From: Myxococcales bacterium
GTDB lineage: Bacteria > Myxococcota_A > Polyangia > Polyangiales > JADJMO01
Length of the DNA: 64,000 nt
Assembly: GCA_016709545.1 (NCBI GenBank)
Contig: JADJMO010000001.1
Location: forward strand, 310,001 to 374,000
Direction of reading: 5' to 3'
Below, piece by piece: positions 7,403 through 17,123 of this stretch. Numbering within the stretch: position 1 is the stretch's first letter; each line of letters begins with the position of its first letter. Below the pieces are notes generated by a model. The model made no database searches. It saw nothing but the letters and a program-made list of their open reading frames with translations, and was not told the DNA's origin. Made by a program: the position numbers and the translations under genes.

Positions 7403-7768
7403 TCAGTTGCGCGCGACCAGATCGGGCGGATCGAGCGGCCCGAGCGTCGGCGGGTCCATCTCGCCCTCACCGCTCGGATAGTGCTGACCGGGCACACACG
7501 GGACGCCCTCGTAGCTCGGCTCGCCCTTCTTGCAGACGCGCGGCGCGGCCGCCTGTTTCGTGTCCCACGAGCAGCGACAAGGGCCCGTGCCCGTCGAGGG
7601 ATCGTTGCCCTCGGGGACGGTGGTCGAGGCGCTCGCGCTCGCGGCCGTTCCCCCGCCGGAGTTCGCGAGTGGGACAGACCCGCCGCCGCAGGCCGCCGCG
7701 AGCGGCGAGACGAGGGCGAGCGCGCGGGCGACGTCGAGGAACCGTTGGCGAGAGACCGTCAGCGACAT
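7403..7768 (-). CDS. Small Cys-containing lipoprotein
   Basis: A 121-residue protein. Residues 1-27 form a signal peptide with Arg residues (SRQRFLDVARALALVSPLAAAC) and a lipobox-like AAAC at about 27, then a Gly/Ser-rich linker. The C-terminal half has the cysteines of CRCSWDT, RVCKKGEP and GVPCVPG, suggesting a small disulfide-bonded module. Family unknown. A TATGCT hexamer lies 7 bases before ATG 7768, which supports this start over an ATG 12 bases upstream that falls inside the hexamer. Confidence 0.6.
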   Translation of the reverse strand: MSLTVSRQRFLDVARALALVSPLAAACGGGSVPLANSGGGTAASASASTTVPEGNDPSTGTGPCRCSWDTKQAAAPRVCKKGEPSYEGVPCVPGQHYPSGEGEMDPPTLGPLDPPDLVARN

Positions 7769-7781
7769 GCGCGGAAGCATA
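7766..7781 (-). promoter_or_regulatory. -10-like TATGCT seven bases before ATG 7768
   Basis: TATGCT (7781-7776, minus strand) then TCCGCGC and ATG. The upstream in-frame ATG at 7780 overlaps this hexamer and is therefore an unlikely start. Confidence 0.5.
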
Positions 7782-7784
7782 GCG

Positions 7785-10098
<2,314 letters not shown>

Positions 10099-10102
<4 letters not shown>

Positions 10103-11373
10103 GCGATCCCGAGGATGCTGCGGGCCCGGGCCGGATCGACCGGCGTGCGACCGATGCTCTTGCCGTAGGCCGCGGCGCGGGCGACGAGCGGCGCGCTCCC
10201 TTCGGCCAGCACGCCCTTGTCGAGGTAGACGTTGTCCTCGAGGCCGACGCGCGCGTGCCCGCCGAGCCGCATGGCGAGCTCGGTCATCGGGCGCTGGTGG
10301 CGACCGACCGCAGCGACGCCCCAGGTGTGCGCGACCCCGCTCGCCGCGAGCTCGCTCGCGAGGAAGCGCAGCGTGCTCTCGCGCGCGCCGAGCGCCCCGG
10401 GCACGCCGAGCACGAACTGCACGTGGAGCGGCGCCCCGAGCTGCCCCGCCTGGTGGAGCGCGAGCGCCTCGTCGAGGTGGCCCACCTCGTAGACCTCGCA
10501 CTCGGCGACCGACCGGTGCTCGCGGATGCGCGCGGCGATGTCGCGGATCTCGCGCCGGGTGTTGACGAACACGTCGTCGCCGAAGTTGATGGTGCCGCAG
10601 TTGAGGGTGGCCATCTCGGGCGAGAGGGTCAGCGGCTGGCAGCGCTCGTCGATCGACATGCCCACCGCGCCACCGGTGGTGACCTGCACGATCACGTCGG
10701 ATTTGCGGCGGATCGCCTCGATCGTGGCCTGGAAGCGGTCCTTGCTCTGCGTCGGTGCGCCGTCGTCGGTGCGCACGTGCAGGTGGATCACCGCGGCGCC
10801 GGCCTCGCGGCACCGCGCGGCCTCGTCGGCGATCTCCTCGGGCGTGAACGGGACCCACCGGGTCTGCGCGCGGGTGACCTCGGCCCCGACGATCGCGGCC
10901 GTGACGATCAGGTCGGAGCTACCTGCGACGAGCTGACGAAGCGGCTCCGTGCCGGGCAGAGCGAGCGGACCGCCGGGCAGACGCGGGCGCTGGAGCTCGA
11001 CCGGCACCACGCACGTGCCCGTGGCCCGCGTGACCACGATCGGCGGCTCGTAGTGCTCGGCGGCGCTGGCCGGCACCCCGGGCTTGCGGATGTTCCCGGC
11101 GATCTTCCGGGCCTCGAAGCGCATCTTCCGCGACGAGCGGCCCACGTGGACGATCTCGCCGAACGCCTCCACGTAGTCGCCCGCGTAGACCGGGGCGAGG
11201 AACTCCACGTTCTCGTAGGCGCGGAACAGGCCCTCGTCGCCGTCGAGACGGATGAGGAGCTCCGTCGCGACGTCCCCGAACAGCGCCAGCATGCGGGCAC
11301 CGTCGACCAGTTCGCCCGCGTAGTGGGCGTCGTGAGAGGACATGCGGAGACGGATCGTCGTCGAGATGTTCAT
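10099..11373 (-). CDS. Fused 3-aminobutyryl-CoA ammonia-lyase (Kal) and 3-keto-5-aminohexanoate cleavage enzyme (Kce)
   Basis: A 424-residue two-domain protein. Residues 1-125 match the hotdog-fold Kal: RLRMSSHDAHYAGELVDGAR, LLIRLDGDEGLFRAYENVEF, APVYAGDYVE. Residues about 150-424 match Kce of the BKACE family: LIVTAAIVGAEVTR, the zinc-binding VIHLHVR, QVTTGGAVGMSIDER, LNCGTINFGDDVF, FVLGVPGALGA and GLEDNVYLDKG. Kce converts 3-keto-5-aminohexanoate plus acetyl-CoA into acetoacetate and 3-aminobutyryl-CoA; Kal then releases ammonia to give crotonyl-CoA. Both are known from lysine fermentation. Fusion would pass the intermediate directly between domains. Thiolase and FadN genes nearby could finish the route. 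An AGGAAG ribosome site precedes the ATG. Confidence 0.82.
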
Positions 11374-11401
11374 CGGGGGCTTCCTCGCGCGGGGGCGAGG
11401 T

Positions 11402-11407
11402 TATACT
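11402..11407 (+). promoter_or_regulatory. -10 box TATACT upstream of 11418
   Basis: TATACT lies 10 bases before the ATG at 11418, in a short gap between divergent genes. The predicted leader is only a few bases. No clear -35 box. Confidence 0.4.
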
Positions 11408-11417
11408 CCGGGGGACG

Positions 11418-12419
11418 ATGCCGGACGATCCCCACGGGAAGCGCAGCCAGCCTGCGCCCGCGCATCCGTCGGGCTTCCGCGCGCTCGACGACGCCCCCGT
11501 CTACATCGCCCCGGCGGTCGACGTGCGGCAGCACCGCCGGCCGACCCTCGCCGACTCGGTGCCTCCCCCCGCGCCGGTCCCGGCGAGCGAGCGCGGGGGC
11601 GACGTGCACTTCTCCCTCGCCATTCCCGCCGAGGAGCGCGAATCCGTGCTGCCGCCTCCGTCCGAGGACGCCCCTCCCGACTCGGTCGCGCCCGAGACGG
11701 TCGACTGGGAGCGCTTCGCCCAGCGGCGCATCGACTCGAGCGACGACGTCACCCCCGTCGACGACATCCCCTTCGCCGCGCCCCTGCCGCCCGAGACCCA
11801 CGCCCTCGACGCCGAGGAGCGCGACGCGATCCTGCGCGATCTGCTCGCGATGGGCGAGCTCGACCACCAGCCGGACCGCCTCGTCGAGCGCTCGGTCGGC
11901 GTGCGCGCCACCCTCGCGCGGGCGAGGGCCCTGCGCTTCCGCCTCGCGCTGCTCTCGGCCTGGAACGTCGCCACCCCCACGCCGCGGCCCCGGGTCGAGC
12001 GCGCGCTGCACCTCGATCTGGCGCTCGACACCTCCCTCCTGGTGGTCGTCGCCGACGGCGCGCCCTCGCGCGACCCCGCCAACGATCCGCTGGCCGGTCC
12101 CATCGCCGCCCTCGTCTTCACGCTGCGCACGATGCGCCCCGAGCTGCCCCGCCTGGCGCTCCGCGACCGGGCCACCGCCGCGATCGCACGGCTGACGATC
12201 GGGGGCTTCCGCGCCTCGATCGAGCAGCTCGGCAAGCTCGCGGCCAGCCTCCCCGAAGAGGGACGGGTGCTCGCCCTCCAGGTGGCCGCCGCGGTCGCGG
12301 TGGTGCCGCGCGTCGATGCGGTGCGGCTCGAGGCCCTCAACGACCTCGAGCGGGCGCTCGGCCTCGCGCCCGGCAACGTGGCCCCCGCCATCCTCGAGGC
12401 GCGGCGCCTGCGCACCTGA
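11418..12419 (+). CDS. Uncharacterised protein with TerB-like C-terminal region
   Basis: A 333-residue, probably cytosolic protein without signal peptide or membrane segments. The first 130 residues are Pro/Ala/Asp-rich and look disordered. Residues about 130-230 are helical with many Arg and Leu. The last 70 residues (RVLALQVAAAVAVVPRVD, then LEALNDLERALGLAPGNV) resemble one half of a TerB-like tellurite-resistance helical domain, but the usual acidic metal-binding residues are reduced. No function can be assigned. It sits just upstream of the B12-binding gene with about 29 bases between them, so they may be co-transcribed. Confidence 0.6.
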   Translation: MPDDPHGKRSQPAPAHPSGFRALDDAPVYIAPAVDVRQHRRPTLADSVPPPAPVPASERGGDVHFSLAIPAEERESVLPPPSEDAPPDSVAPETVDWERFAQRRIDSSDDVTPVDDIPFAAPLPPETHALDAEERDAILRDLLAMGELDHQPDRLVERSVGVRATLARARALRFRLALLSAWNVATPTPRPRVERALHLDLALDTSLLVVVADGAPSRDPANDPLAGPIAALVFTLRTMRPELPRLALRDRATAAIARLTIGGFRASIEQLGKLAASLPEEGRVLALQVAAAVAVVPRVDAVRLEALNDLERALGLAPGNVAPAILEARRLRT

Positions 12420-12448
12420 GCCCCGACGTGCTATCAGCCGCCCCCGAG

Positions 12449-12862
12449 ATGGCCAACGCCAAGGTCCGCATCCTCGTCGCGAAACCCGGTCTCGACGGCC
12501 ACGATCGTGGCGCCAAGGTCGTCGCCCGCGCCCTCCGGGACGCCGGCTTCGAGGTGATCTACACGGGGCTCCACCAGACCCCGGAGATGATCGCCTCCGC
12601 CGCGGTGCAGGAGGACGTCGACGCCGTCGGCCTGTCGATCATGAGCGGGGCGCACAACACCCTGTTCCCGGCGGTGATCCAGGCGCTCGGTGACCGCGGC
12701 GCCAAGGACATCGTCGTGTTCGGCGGCGGCATCATCCCGGACGACGACTTCCAGAAGCTCCGCGCCGCAGGCGTGAAGGGCATCTTCACGCCCGGCACCA
12801 CGCTCGCCGAGATCGTCCAGTGGGTGCACGACAACGTGCAGCCGCACCTCTCGGCGACCTAG
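12449..12862 (+). CDS. Stand-alone B12-binding domain protein, methylmalonyl-CoA mutase C-terminal type
   Basis: A 137-residue protein that is a complete cobalamin-binding domain: KPGLDGHDRGAKVVARAL contains the D-x-H-x-x-G motif whose His ligates cobalt (about residue 18), followed by VGLSIMSGAHNTLFP and VVFGGGIIPDDDF. It matches the small B12 subunit or C-terminal domain of acyl-CoA mutases such as methylmalonyl-CoA, ethylmalonyl-CoA or isobutyryl-CoA mutase. The large catalytic subunit is not in the window, so it must be encoded elsewhere. The neighbouring acyl-CoA genes fit a role in branched or odd-chain acyl-CoA metabolism. Confidence 0.82.
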   Translation: MANAKVRILVAKPGLDGHDRGAKVVARALRDAGFEVIYTGLHQTPEMIASAAVQEDVDAVGLSIMSGAHNTLFPAVIQALGDRGAKDIVVFGGGIIPDDDFQKLRAAGVKGIFTPGTTLAEIVQWVHDNVQPHLSAT

Positions 12863-12877
12863 GGCGGGACGTCGGCG

Positions 12878-12892
12878 TACGCTGGGCCGATG
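12878..12892 (+). promoter_or_regulatory. -10-like TACGCT six bases before ATG 12890
   Basis: TACGCT at 12878-12883, GGGCCG spacer, ATG at 12890. It has the same hexamer and the same 6-base gap as at 515-529 and 5359-5373. Confidence 0.5.
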
Positions 12893-13660
12893 GCCGACGA
12901 AGCGAAGCCGCTCCCGTTCTTCGCCTTCGGGAACGTCGCCGTCGGTTTCATCGCGGTGGGCAACGTCGCGATCGGCGTGGTCGCGATCGGCTTCTCGGTC
13001 GCGATTGGGCCCATCGCCATCGGCATGAACGCGATCGGCTGGCTCGCGGCGTTCGGGCTCAACGCGGTGGGCTCGGTCGCGTTCGCGGCCATCAACGGGA
13101 TCGGGCTGGTCACCTTCGCCGGCGTGAACGGCCTCGGTGCCGTGCTGTCGTCGATGGGTGTGAACCACGGCGTGGTCCCCGCGCTCGCGCCCGGGCTCGG
13201 CGGCCTCGAGGCCATCGCGGCCTACCTCGTGCGGCCGCCGCCGGCGCCGGGCATCCCCACCGTGTCGCTGGCCACATTGCTCGACGGGGGCCTCGACGCC
13301 GGCGAGGTCGAGGCGCGCTTGCTGGCCCTCGAGCCTGGTCGCGGCGTCCTCGAGCATCGAGGGCGCGAGGTCCCCATCGAGGTCCCCGACGTGGCGCTCG
13401 CGGGCGAGGGCGAGGACGGTCCGACGAGGGCGTTGCAGCTCGGCAAGACCCCGCGGGTGCGCGTGCGCCTGCTCGTGGAGCGCCGGGTGACCGCACGCGA
13501 CGACGGTTATCGCGCGTCCGGGAAGGACGATCGGATCCTGGTCGCGCAGTCCCTGGAGGTGAGCCACCGCCCGAGTTCTCTGCGCGCCATCTCCGCGGTG
13601 ACGCTCGCCGTCGCCGCGGTGCTCTCGGTGGTCGCGCTGTTCGTCGGGATCGCTCGCTGA
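12890..13660 (+). CDS. Membrane protein with hydrophobic glycine repeat
   Basis: A 256-residue protein. Residues 8-100 are made of a degenerate 5-7-residue repeat (FGNVAVGFIAVGNVAIGVVA, then IAIGMNAIGW, FGLNAVGSVAF, INGIGLVTF, VNGLGAV), in which Gly and small residues recur regularly between hydrophobic ones. This could be a glycine-zipper membrane hairpin or a beta-solenoid-like stack; a pentapeptide-style right-handed helix is also possible. A soluble middle section follows, and a single transmembrane helix near 230-250 closes the protein. No known family is recognised. It is convergent with the thiolase gene, 16 bases away. Confidence 0.62.
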   Translation: MADEAKPLPFFAFGNVAVGFIAVGNVAIGVVAIGFSVAIGPIAIGMNAIGWLAAFGLNAVGSVAFAAINGIGLVTFAGVNGLGAVLSSMGVNHGVVPALAPGLGGLEAIAAYLVRPPPAPGIPTVSLATLLDGGLDAGEVEARLLALEPGRGVLEHRGREVPIEVPDVALAGEGEDGPTRALQLGKTPRVRVRLLVERRVTARDDGYRASGKDDRILVAQSLEVSHRPSSLRAISAVTLAVAAVLSVVALFVGIAR

Positions 13661-13676
13661 GCCCCCGGGCCGGCCC

Positions 13677-14837
13677 TCAGGCCAGCTCGACGAGGCCGGC
13701 GGCGCCCATGCCGCCGCCAATGCACATGCTGATGATGGCGCGCTTGCCGCCGCGGCGACGGAGGCCGTGGAGCGCCGTGGCGACGAGCTTGGCGCCCGTG
13801 CACCCGAGCGGGTGGCCGAGGGCGATCGCGCCGCCGCTGACGTTCAGCTTCTCGTCGGGGATGCCGAGCTCGCGCTGGCAGTAGACCGACTGGCTCGCGA
13901 AGGCCTCGTTGATCTCGAAGAGGTCGATGTCCTTCACCGCGAAGCCGGTCTTCTTGAACAGCTTCTGGATCGCGGGCAGCGGCCCGATGCCCATGATGGC
14001 CGGGTCGACGCCGACGGTCACGAAGTGGCGGAACCAGCCGAGCGGCTTGACGCCGAGCTCGGCGGCCTTCTCCTTGCTCATGAGGAGCGAAGCGGCCGCG
14101 CCGTCGGACAGCGGCGAGCTGTTGCCAGCAGTGACCGAGCCCTTCTGCGAGAACACCGGCTTGAGCTGCGCGAGGCCCTCGAGGGTGGTGTCGGGGCGGA
14201 TGAGCTCGTCGTCGGCGAACGCGAACTCGAGGCGCTCGTTGCCGTTGTAACGGATGCCCGAGACAGGGACGATCTCGGCGGCGAACGCCTTCGCTTCGCG
14301 CGCGGCCGAGGCCTTCTTGTGCGAGGCGAACGCGAAGGCGTCCTGCGCCTCGCGGCTGACGCCGAAGCGCGTGGCCACGTTCTCCGCCGTGATGCCCATC
14401 GGCGTGTAGACCGAGGCGTACTTGTCCATGACCTCGGGCGAGGCGGTGAGCTTGTTGCCCGTCATCGGGACCATGCTCATCGACTCGACGCCGCCGGCGA
14501 CGAGCACGTCGTTGGTGCCCATGAGGATGGCGCCCGCGCCGAGCGCCAGGGCCTGCAGCCCGCTCGAGCAGAAGCGGTTGATGGTCATCGCGGACGAGTC
14601 GACGGAGAGGCCGCCGAGGAGCCCGGCGGGACGGGCGACGTTCAGCCCCTGCTCACCCTCGGGCATCGCGCACCCGAGCACGAGATCCTCGACCAGCGCC
14701 GGGTCGATCTTCGTGCGCGCGAGCAACCCGCGGATGACCTCGCCCGCGAGCTCGTCGGGGCGGCGGAGGGTGAGAGAGCCCTTGAGGGCGCGGCCTACGG
14801 CGGAGCGGACGGCATCGACGATGGCGACTTCGGTCAT
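13677..14837 (-). CDS. Acetyl-CoA acyltransferase (thiolase)
   Basis: A 386-residue enzyme, normal thiolase length. Active-site Cys is in NRFCSSGLQAL (about residue 89), the second motif is NEAFASQ, the catalytic His is in GGAIALGHPLGCTGA, and the last Cys in ISMCIGGGMGAAGL. It cleaves 3-ketoacyl-CoA to acetyl-CoA plus a shortened acyl-CoA, the last step of beta-oxidation. FadN, which does the two preceding steps, is encoded 2.3 kb upstream on the same strand, separated by an outer-membrane gene and a zinc-ribbon gene. A weak TAAGGG hexamer lies 6 bases before the ATG. FadA/FadI type versus acetoacetyl-CoA thiolase cannot be decided. Confidence 0.9.
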   Translation of the reverse strand: MTEVAIVDAVRSAVGRALKGSLTLRRPDELAGEVIRGLLARTKIDPALVEDLVLGCAMPEGEQGLNVARPAGLLGGLSVDSSAMTINRFCSSGLQALALGAGAILMGTNDVLVAGGVESMSMVPMTGNKLTASPEVMDKYASVYTPMGITAENVATRFGVSREAQDAFAFASHKKASAAREAKAFAAEIVPVSGIRYNGNERLEFAFADDELIRPDTTLEGLAQLKPVFSQKGSVTAGNSSPLSDGAAASLLMSKEKAAELGVKPLGWFRHFVTVGVDPAIMGIGPLPAIQKLFKKTGFAVKDIDLFEINEAFASQSVYCQRELGIPDEKLNVSGGAIALGHPLGCTGAKLVATALHGLRRRGGKRAIISMCIGGGMGAAGLVELA

Positions 14838-15026
14838 GCCTCGCCCTTAGCACGAAGGCGGCGCGGTTCCTCGTCCTGCGAGCGTGGCCGAGAAGGGCCG
14901 GTTCCCAGCGAGAACGTCACGTTCCGGGGGGTGACGATTGCAGCTTTTTTGAATGCGGGGGGGGCCTGCCTGGTCTACTCATCCGCACACACCGCCGGGT
15001 CGCCGGCTTTGAAGGAGGCCAATCGC

Positions 15027-15773
15027 ATGCGGAAGTTCCTGCTGAGCGCGAGTGCAGTCGTCGGGATCCTCGGGGCAACCAGCCTGGCTGCGGCCGCGCC
15101 CGCGGATACCGGGGGGCTTGCGGGCAAGGGTTCGTTCTTCATCTCCGCCGAGCGCATCTTCGGCCTGCAGATCCAGAGCGCCACCCAGGAGTCCACCACG
15201 GGTACGGTCACCACCAAGACGACCGATTCGCGCACGGATTTCGGTCTCCTGGTCGGCAACCCCAACGCCGGCCCCTACAACATCCCGCAGCTCGGCTTCG
15301 ACTTCGCGGTCATCGACGGCCTGACGGTCGGCGGGGCGATCGGCTTCTGGGTCGGCTCCAGCAAGGAGAAGACGGAGAGCAACGGCAGCACCGTCGAGAA
15401 CACCGGCCCGAGCAACAACGCGTTCAAGATCGCGCCGCGGGTGGGCTACATCATCGGCCTCAACGACTCGATGGGCATCTGGCTGCGCGGTGGCCTCACC
15501 TTCTTCACCTCGGGCACGAGCAGCGAGCGCACCACCGGTGGCGTGGTCACCAAGTCCAGCTCGAGCGTCAACGGGTTCGCGCTCAACCTCGAGCCCGGCT
15601 TCGTCCTCATGGTGAACCAGCACTTCGGGTTCGGCGCGAACATCAACGTCGACATCCCCCTCACCGGCAAGTTCAAGACCGAGTCCACCTCGGGCGCGAC
15701 GACCACCTCGCGCGAGTTCGATCTCAAGCAGATGAACCTCGGCCTCAGCTTCGGCATCATCGGCAAGATCTGA
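15027..15773 (+). CDS. Outer-membrane beta-barrel-like secreted protein
   Basis: A 248-residue protein with a clear signal peptide (cleavage after LAAAAP, about residue 25). The mature part alternates Gly/aromatic-rich strands with Thr/Ser-rich loops (DFAVIDGLTVGGAIGFW, NAFKIAPRVGYIIGL, GIWLRGGLTFFTSG, MVNQHFGFGANINVDIPL) and ends in a hydrophobic strand, as in 8-10-stranded outer-membrane barrels. No specific family. GAAGGAGG at 15011-15018 is a strong ribosome site at the right distance from ATG 15027, so this message has a normal leader. It is flanked by convergent neighbours and forms its own unit. Confidence 0.7.
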   Translation: MRKFLLSASAVVGILGATSLAAAAPADTGGLAGKGSFFISAERIFGLQIQSATQESTTGTVTTKTTDSRTDFGLLVGNPNAGPYNIPQLGFDFAVIDGLTVGGAIGFWVGSSKEKTESNGSTVENTGPSNNAFKIAPRVGYIIGLNDSMGIWLRGGLTFFTSGTSSERTTGGVVTKSSSSVNGFALNLEPGFVLMVNQHFGFGANINVDIPLTGKFKTESTSGATTTSREFDLKQMNLGLSFGIIGKI

Positions 15774-15797
15774 TCCGAGGCGACGGACCTCGTCTCT

Positions 15798-17045
15798 CTA
15801 CCGGCAGCCGTCGAGGGCCTTCGTGAAGGCCTGGAGCGTCTGCCGGTCGAGCTTTTTTGTGCCCCAACCAGCGCGCAGGTCGAGCGAATACTCGTTGAGG
15901 TAGAGGGTCGCCTCGCCCGGCAGCTTGAAGTCGTACGCCTTCTTCTTCTTGAGGTAGTCGGTGTCGCTCACCTTGGGCGCGCCGAAGGCCTTGGTGAGGC
16001 ACCGCGCGAAGTCGCCGAGGTGCGGGCCGAGCTGGTCGTAGCCACCCGCGGGGTGCGCGCGCACGCTCTGCAACACGGCGCCCTTCTCGTTCGGCCACTG
16101 GAACTCCAGGGACAGGAGCCAGGGATGATCCACGGGGATGTCCATCTCCACACCGCTGCCCGAGTCGCGCCTCGCCCCGGGGAACTTCTCGAGCACCGTG
16201 CTCTCGGCGACGTCCACCGCCAGCTGGGGGTCGATCTTCCCGACGTCGGCGAGCGGATAGCCGCCGGCGAGCAGCTCGCGGATCTCGTCCTCGGTGAACT
16301 TCGTCGGCACACCGAGGACGTCGGCGACGGCGACCCGGTAGAGCAGGTCGATCTGCTTGCGCCAGTCCTTGTTCTCGAGGGTGCCGCTCTCGATGGGTCG
16401 GGCCGAGCCGTTGAAGTGCCCATCCTCCCCCAGCGAGAAGTGGACCCCGTGCCAGCTCCACGAGTGGTTCTTGTCGAGGCCACCGCGCAGGTGCGTCGCG
16501 AGCCTGTCGGCCGCGCCGGTGGGCGCCTTCTGGCCCTTCTTGATGCCGAAGTAGAACGACGTCGGCGCGTCGGGGTGCTCCTTGTCCCACGACATCGACA
16601 GGTAGTCGTACCGGGGGTCGTCGAGCTTCACGTAGATCGAGGTCGCGCTCACGTTGCCGCCAAGCTTGTCGCCGATGCCCCCCGGGCCCTTGTCGAGCTT
16701 CAGCGCCGCGAGCTGGGTCTTGCCGACCCCGCCGAGGTTGCCGCGCTTGGCGCTCGCGAAGATCACACCGGCGATCACGCCGACGACCGACAGGAGGATC
16801 ACGCCGACGAGGCAGCCCGCGCCGCTGTTCGCGTTCTTCTGGTAGGCGAGCGTGACGGTCGAGTCGGCAGGCACGTGGACGGGCGGCACCCACACGGCCG
16901 GCGGGCGGAAGTCCATCGGCCGCTCGGGGTGCAGCGTGCGCATCCGCGTGCGCTCGGTGGTCACCTTGCAGTAGGTGCACCGGACGAGGCGGCTCTGCTC
17001 CTTCACGTCGAGGGGGGCGCCGCAGTGGCTGCACTCGAGGATCAC
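15798..17045 (-). CDS. Zinc-ribbon membrane protein of unknown function
   Basis: A 415-residue protein. Residues 5-26 hold a zinc ribbon (CSHC…CTYC). A transmembrane helix follows at about 79-98 (CLVGVILLSVVGVIAGVIF), leaving a large C-terminal domain of about 310 residues probably outside the cytoplasm. That domain has Trp/Tyr-rich beta segments (YDYLSMSWDKEHPDAPTSFY, HSWSWHGVHFS) and no recognised motif. The N-in zinc ribbon plus one membrane span is a layout seen often in myxobacterial proteins of unknown role. The start at GTG 17045 is supported by TAGGAT 6 bases upstream. A terminator-like hairpin separates it from fadN. Confidence 0.65.
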   Translation of the reverse strand: MILECSHCGAPLDVKEQSRLVRCTYCKVTTERTRMRTLHPERPMDFRPPAVWVPPVHVPADSTVTLAYQKNANSGAGCLVGVILLSVVGVIAGVIFASAKRGNLGGVGKTQLAALKLDKGPGGIGDKLGGNVSATSIYVKLDDPRYDYLSMSWDKEHPDAPTSFYFGIKKGQKAPTGAADRLATHLRGGLDKNHSWSWHGVHFSLGEDGHFNGSARPIESGTLENKDWRKQIDLLYRVAVADVLGVPTKFTEDEIRELLAGGYPLADVGKIDPQLAVDVAESTVLEKFPGARRDSGSGVEMDIPVDHPWLLSLEFQWPNEKGAVLQSVRAHPAGGYDQLGPHLGDFARCLTKAFGAPKVSDTDYLKKKKAYDFKLPGEATLYLNEYSLDLRAGWGTKKLDRQTLQAFTKALDGCR

Positions 17046-17057
17046 GGCCGCATCCTA
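17043..17057 (-). promoter_or_regulatory. -10-like TAGGAT six bases before GTG 17045
   Basis: TAGGAT (17057-17052, minus strand), spacer GCGGCC, GTG at 17045. The layout implies a leaderless message and supports a GTG start. Confidence 0.5.
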
Positions 17058-17079
17058 ACCCGCAGCACGTCGAAAGCGA

Positions 17080-17105
17080 AACGGGCGCCCCGGAGAGCGC
17101 CCGTT
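17080..17105 (-). terminator. Intrinsic terminator-like hairpin after fadN
   Basis: ACGGGCGC (17081-17088) pairs with GCGCCCGT (17097-17104), an 8-bp stem with an 8-base loop. On the minus strand the stem is followed by TTTCGCTTTCG. It lies 19 bases past the fadN stop codon and so probably ends that transcript. Confidence 0.55.
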
Positions 17106-17123
17106 GCTGGTCCACCCGCCGGA

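Noticed and set aside
14949..14979. TTGAAT … TCTACT as promoter for the gene at 15027
   Set aside because: The spacer is 19 bases with a run of G residues and the hexamers are poor; not listed as a feature.
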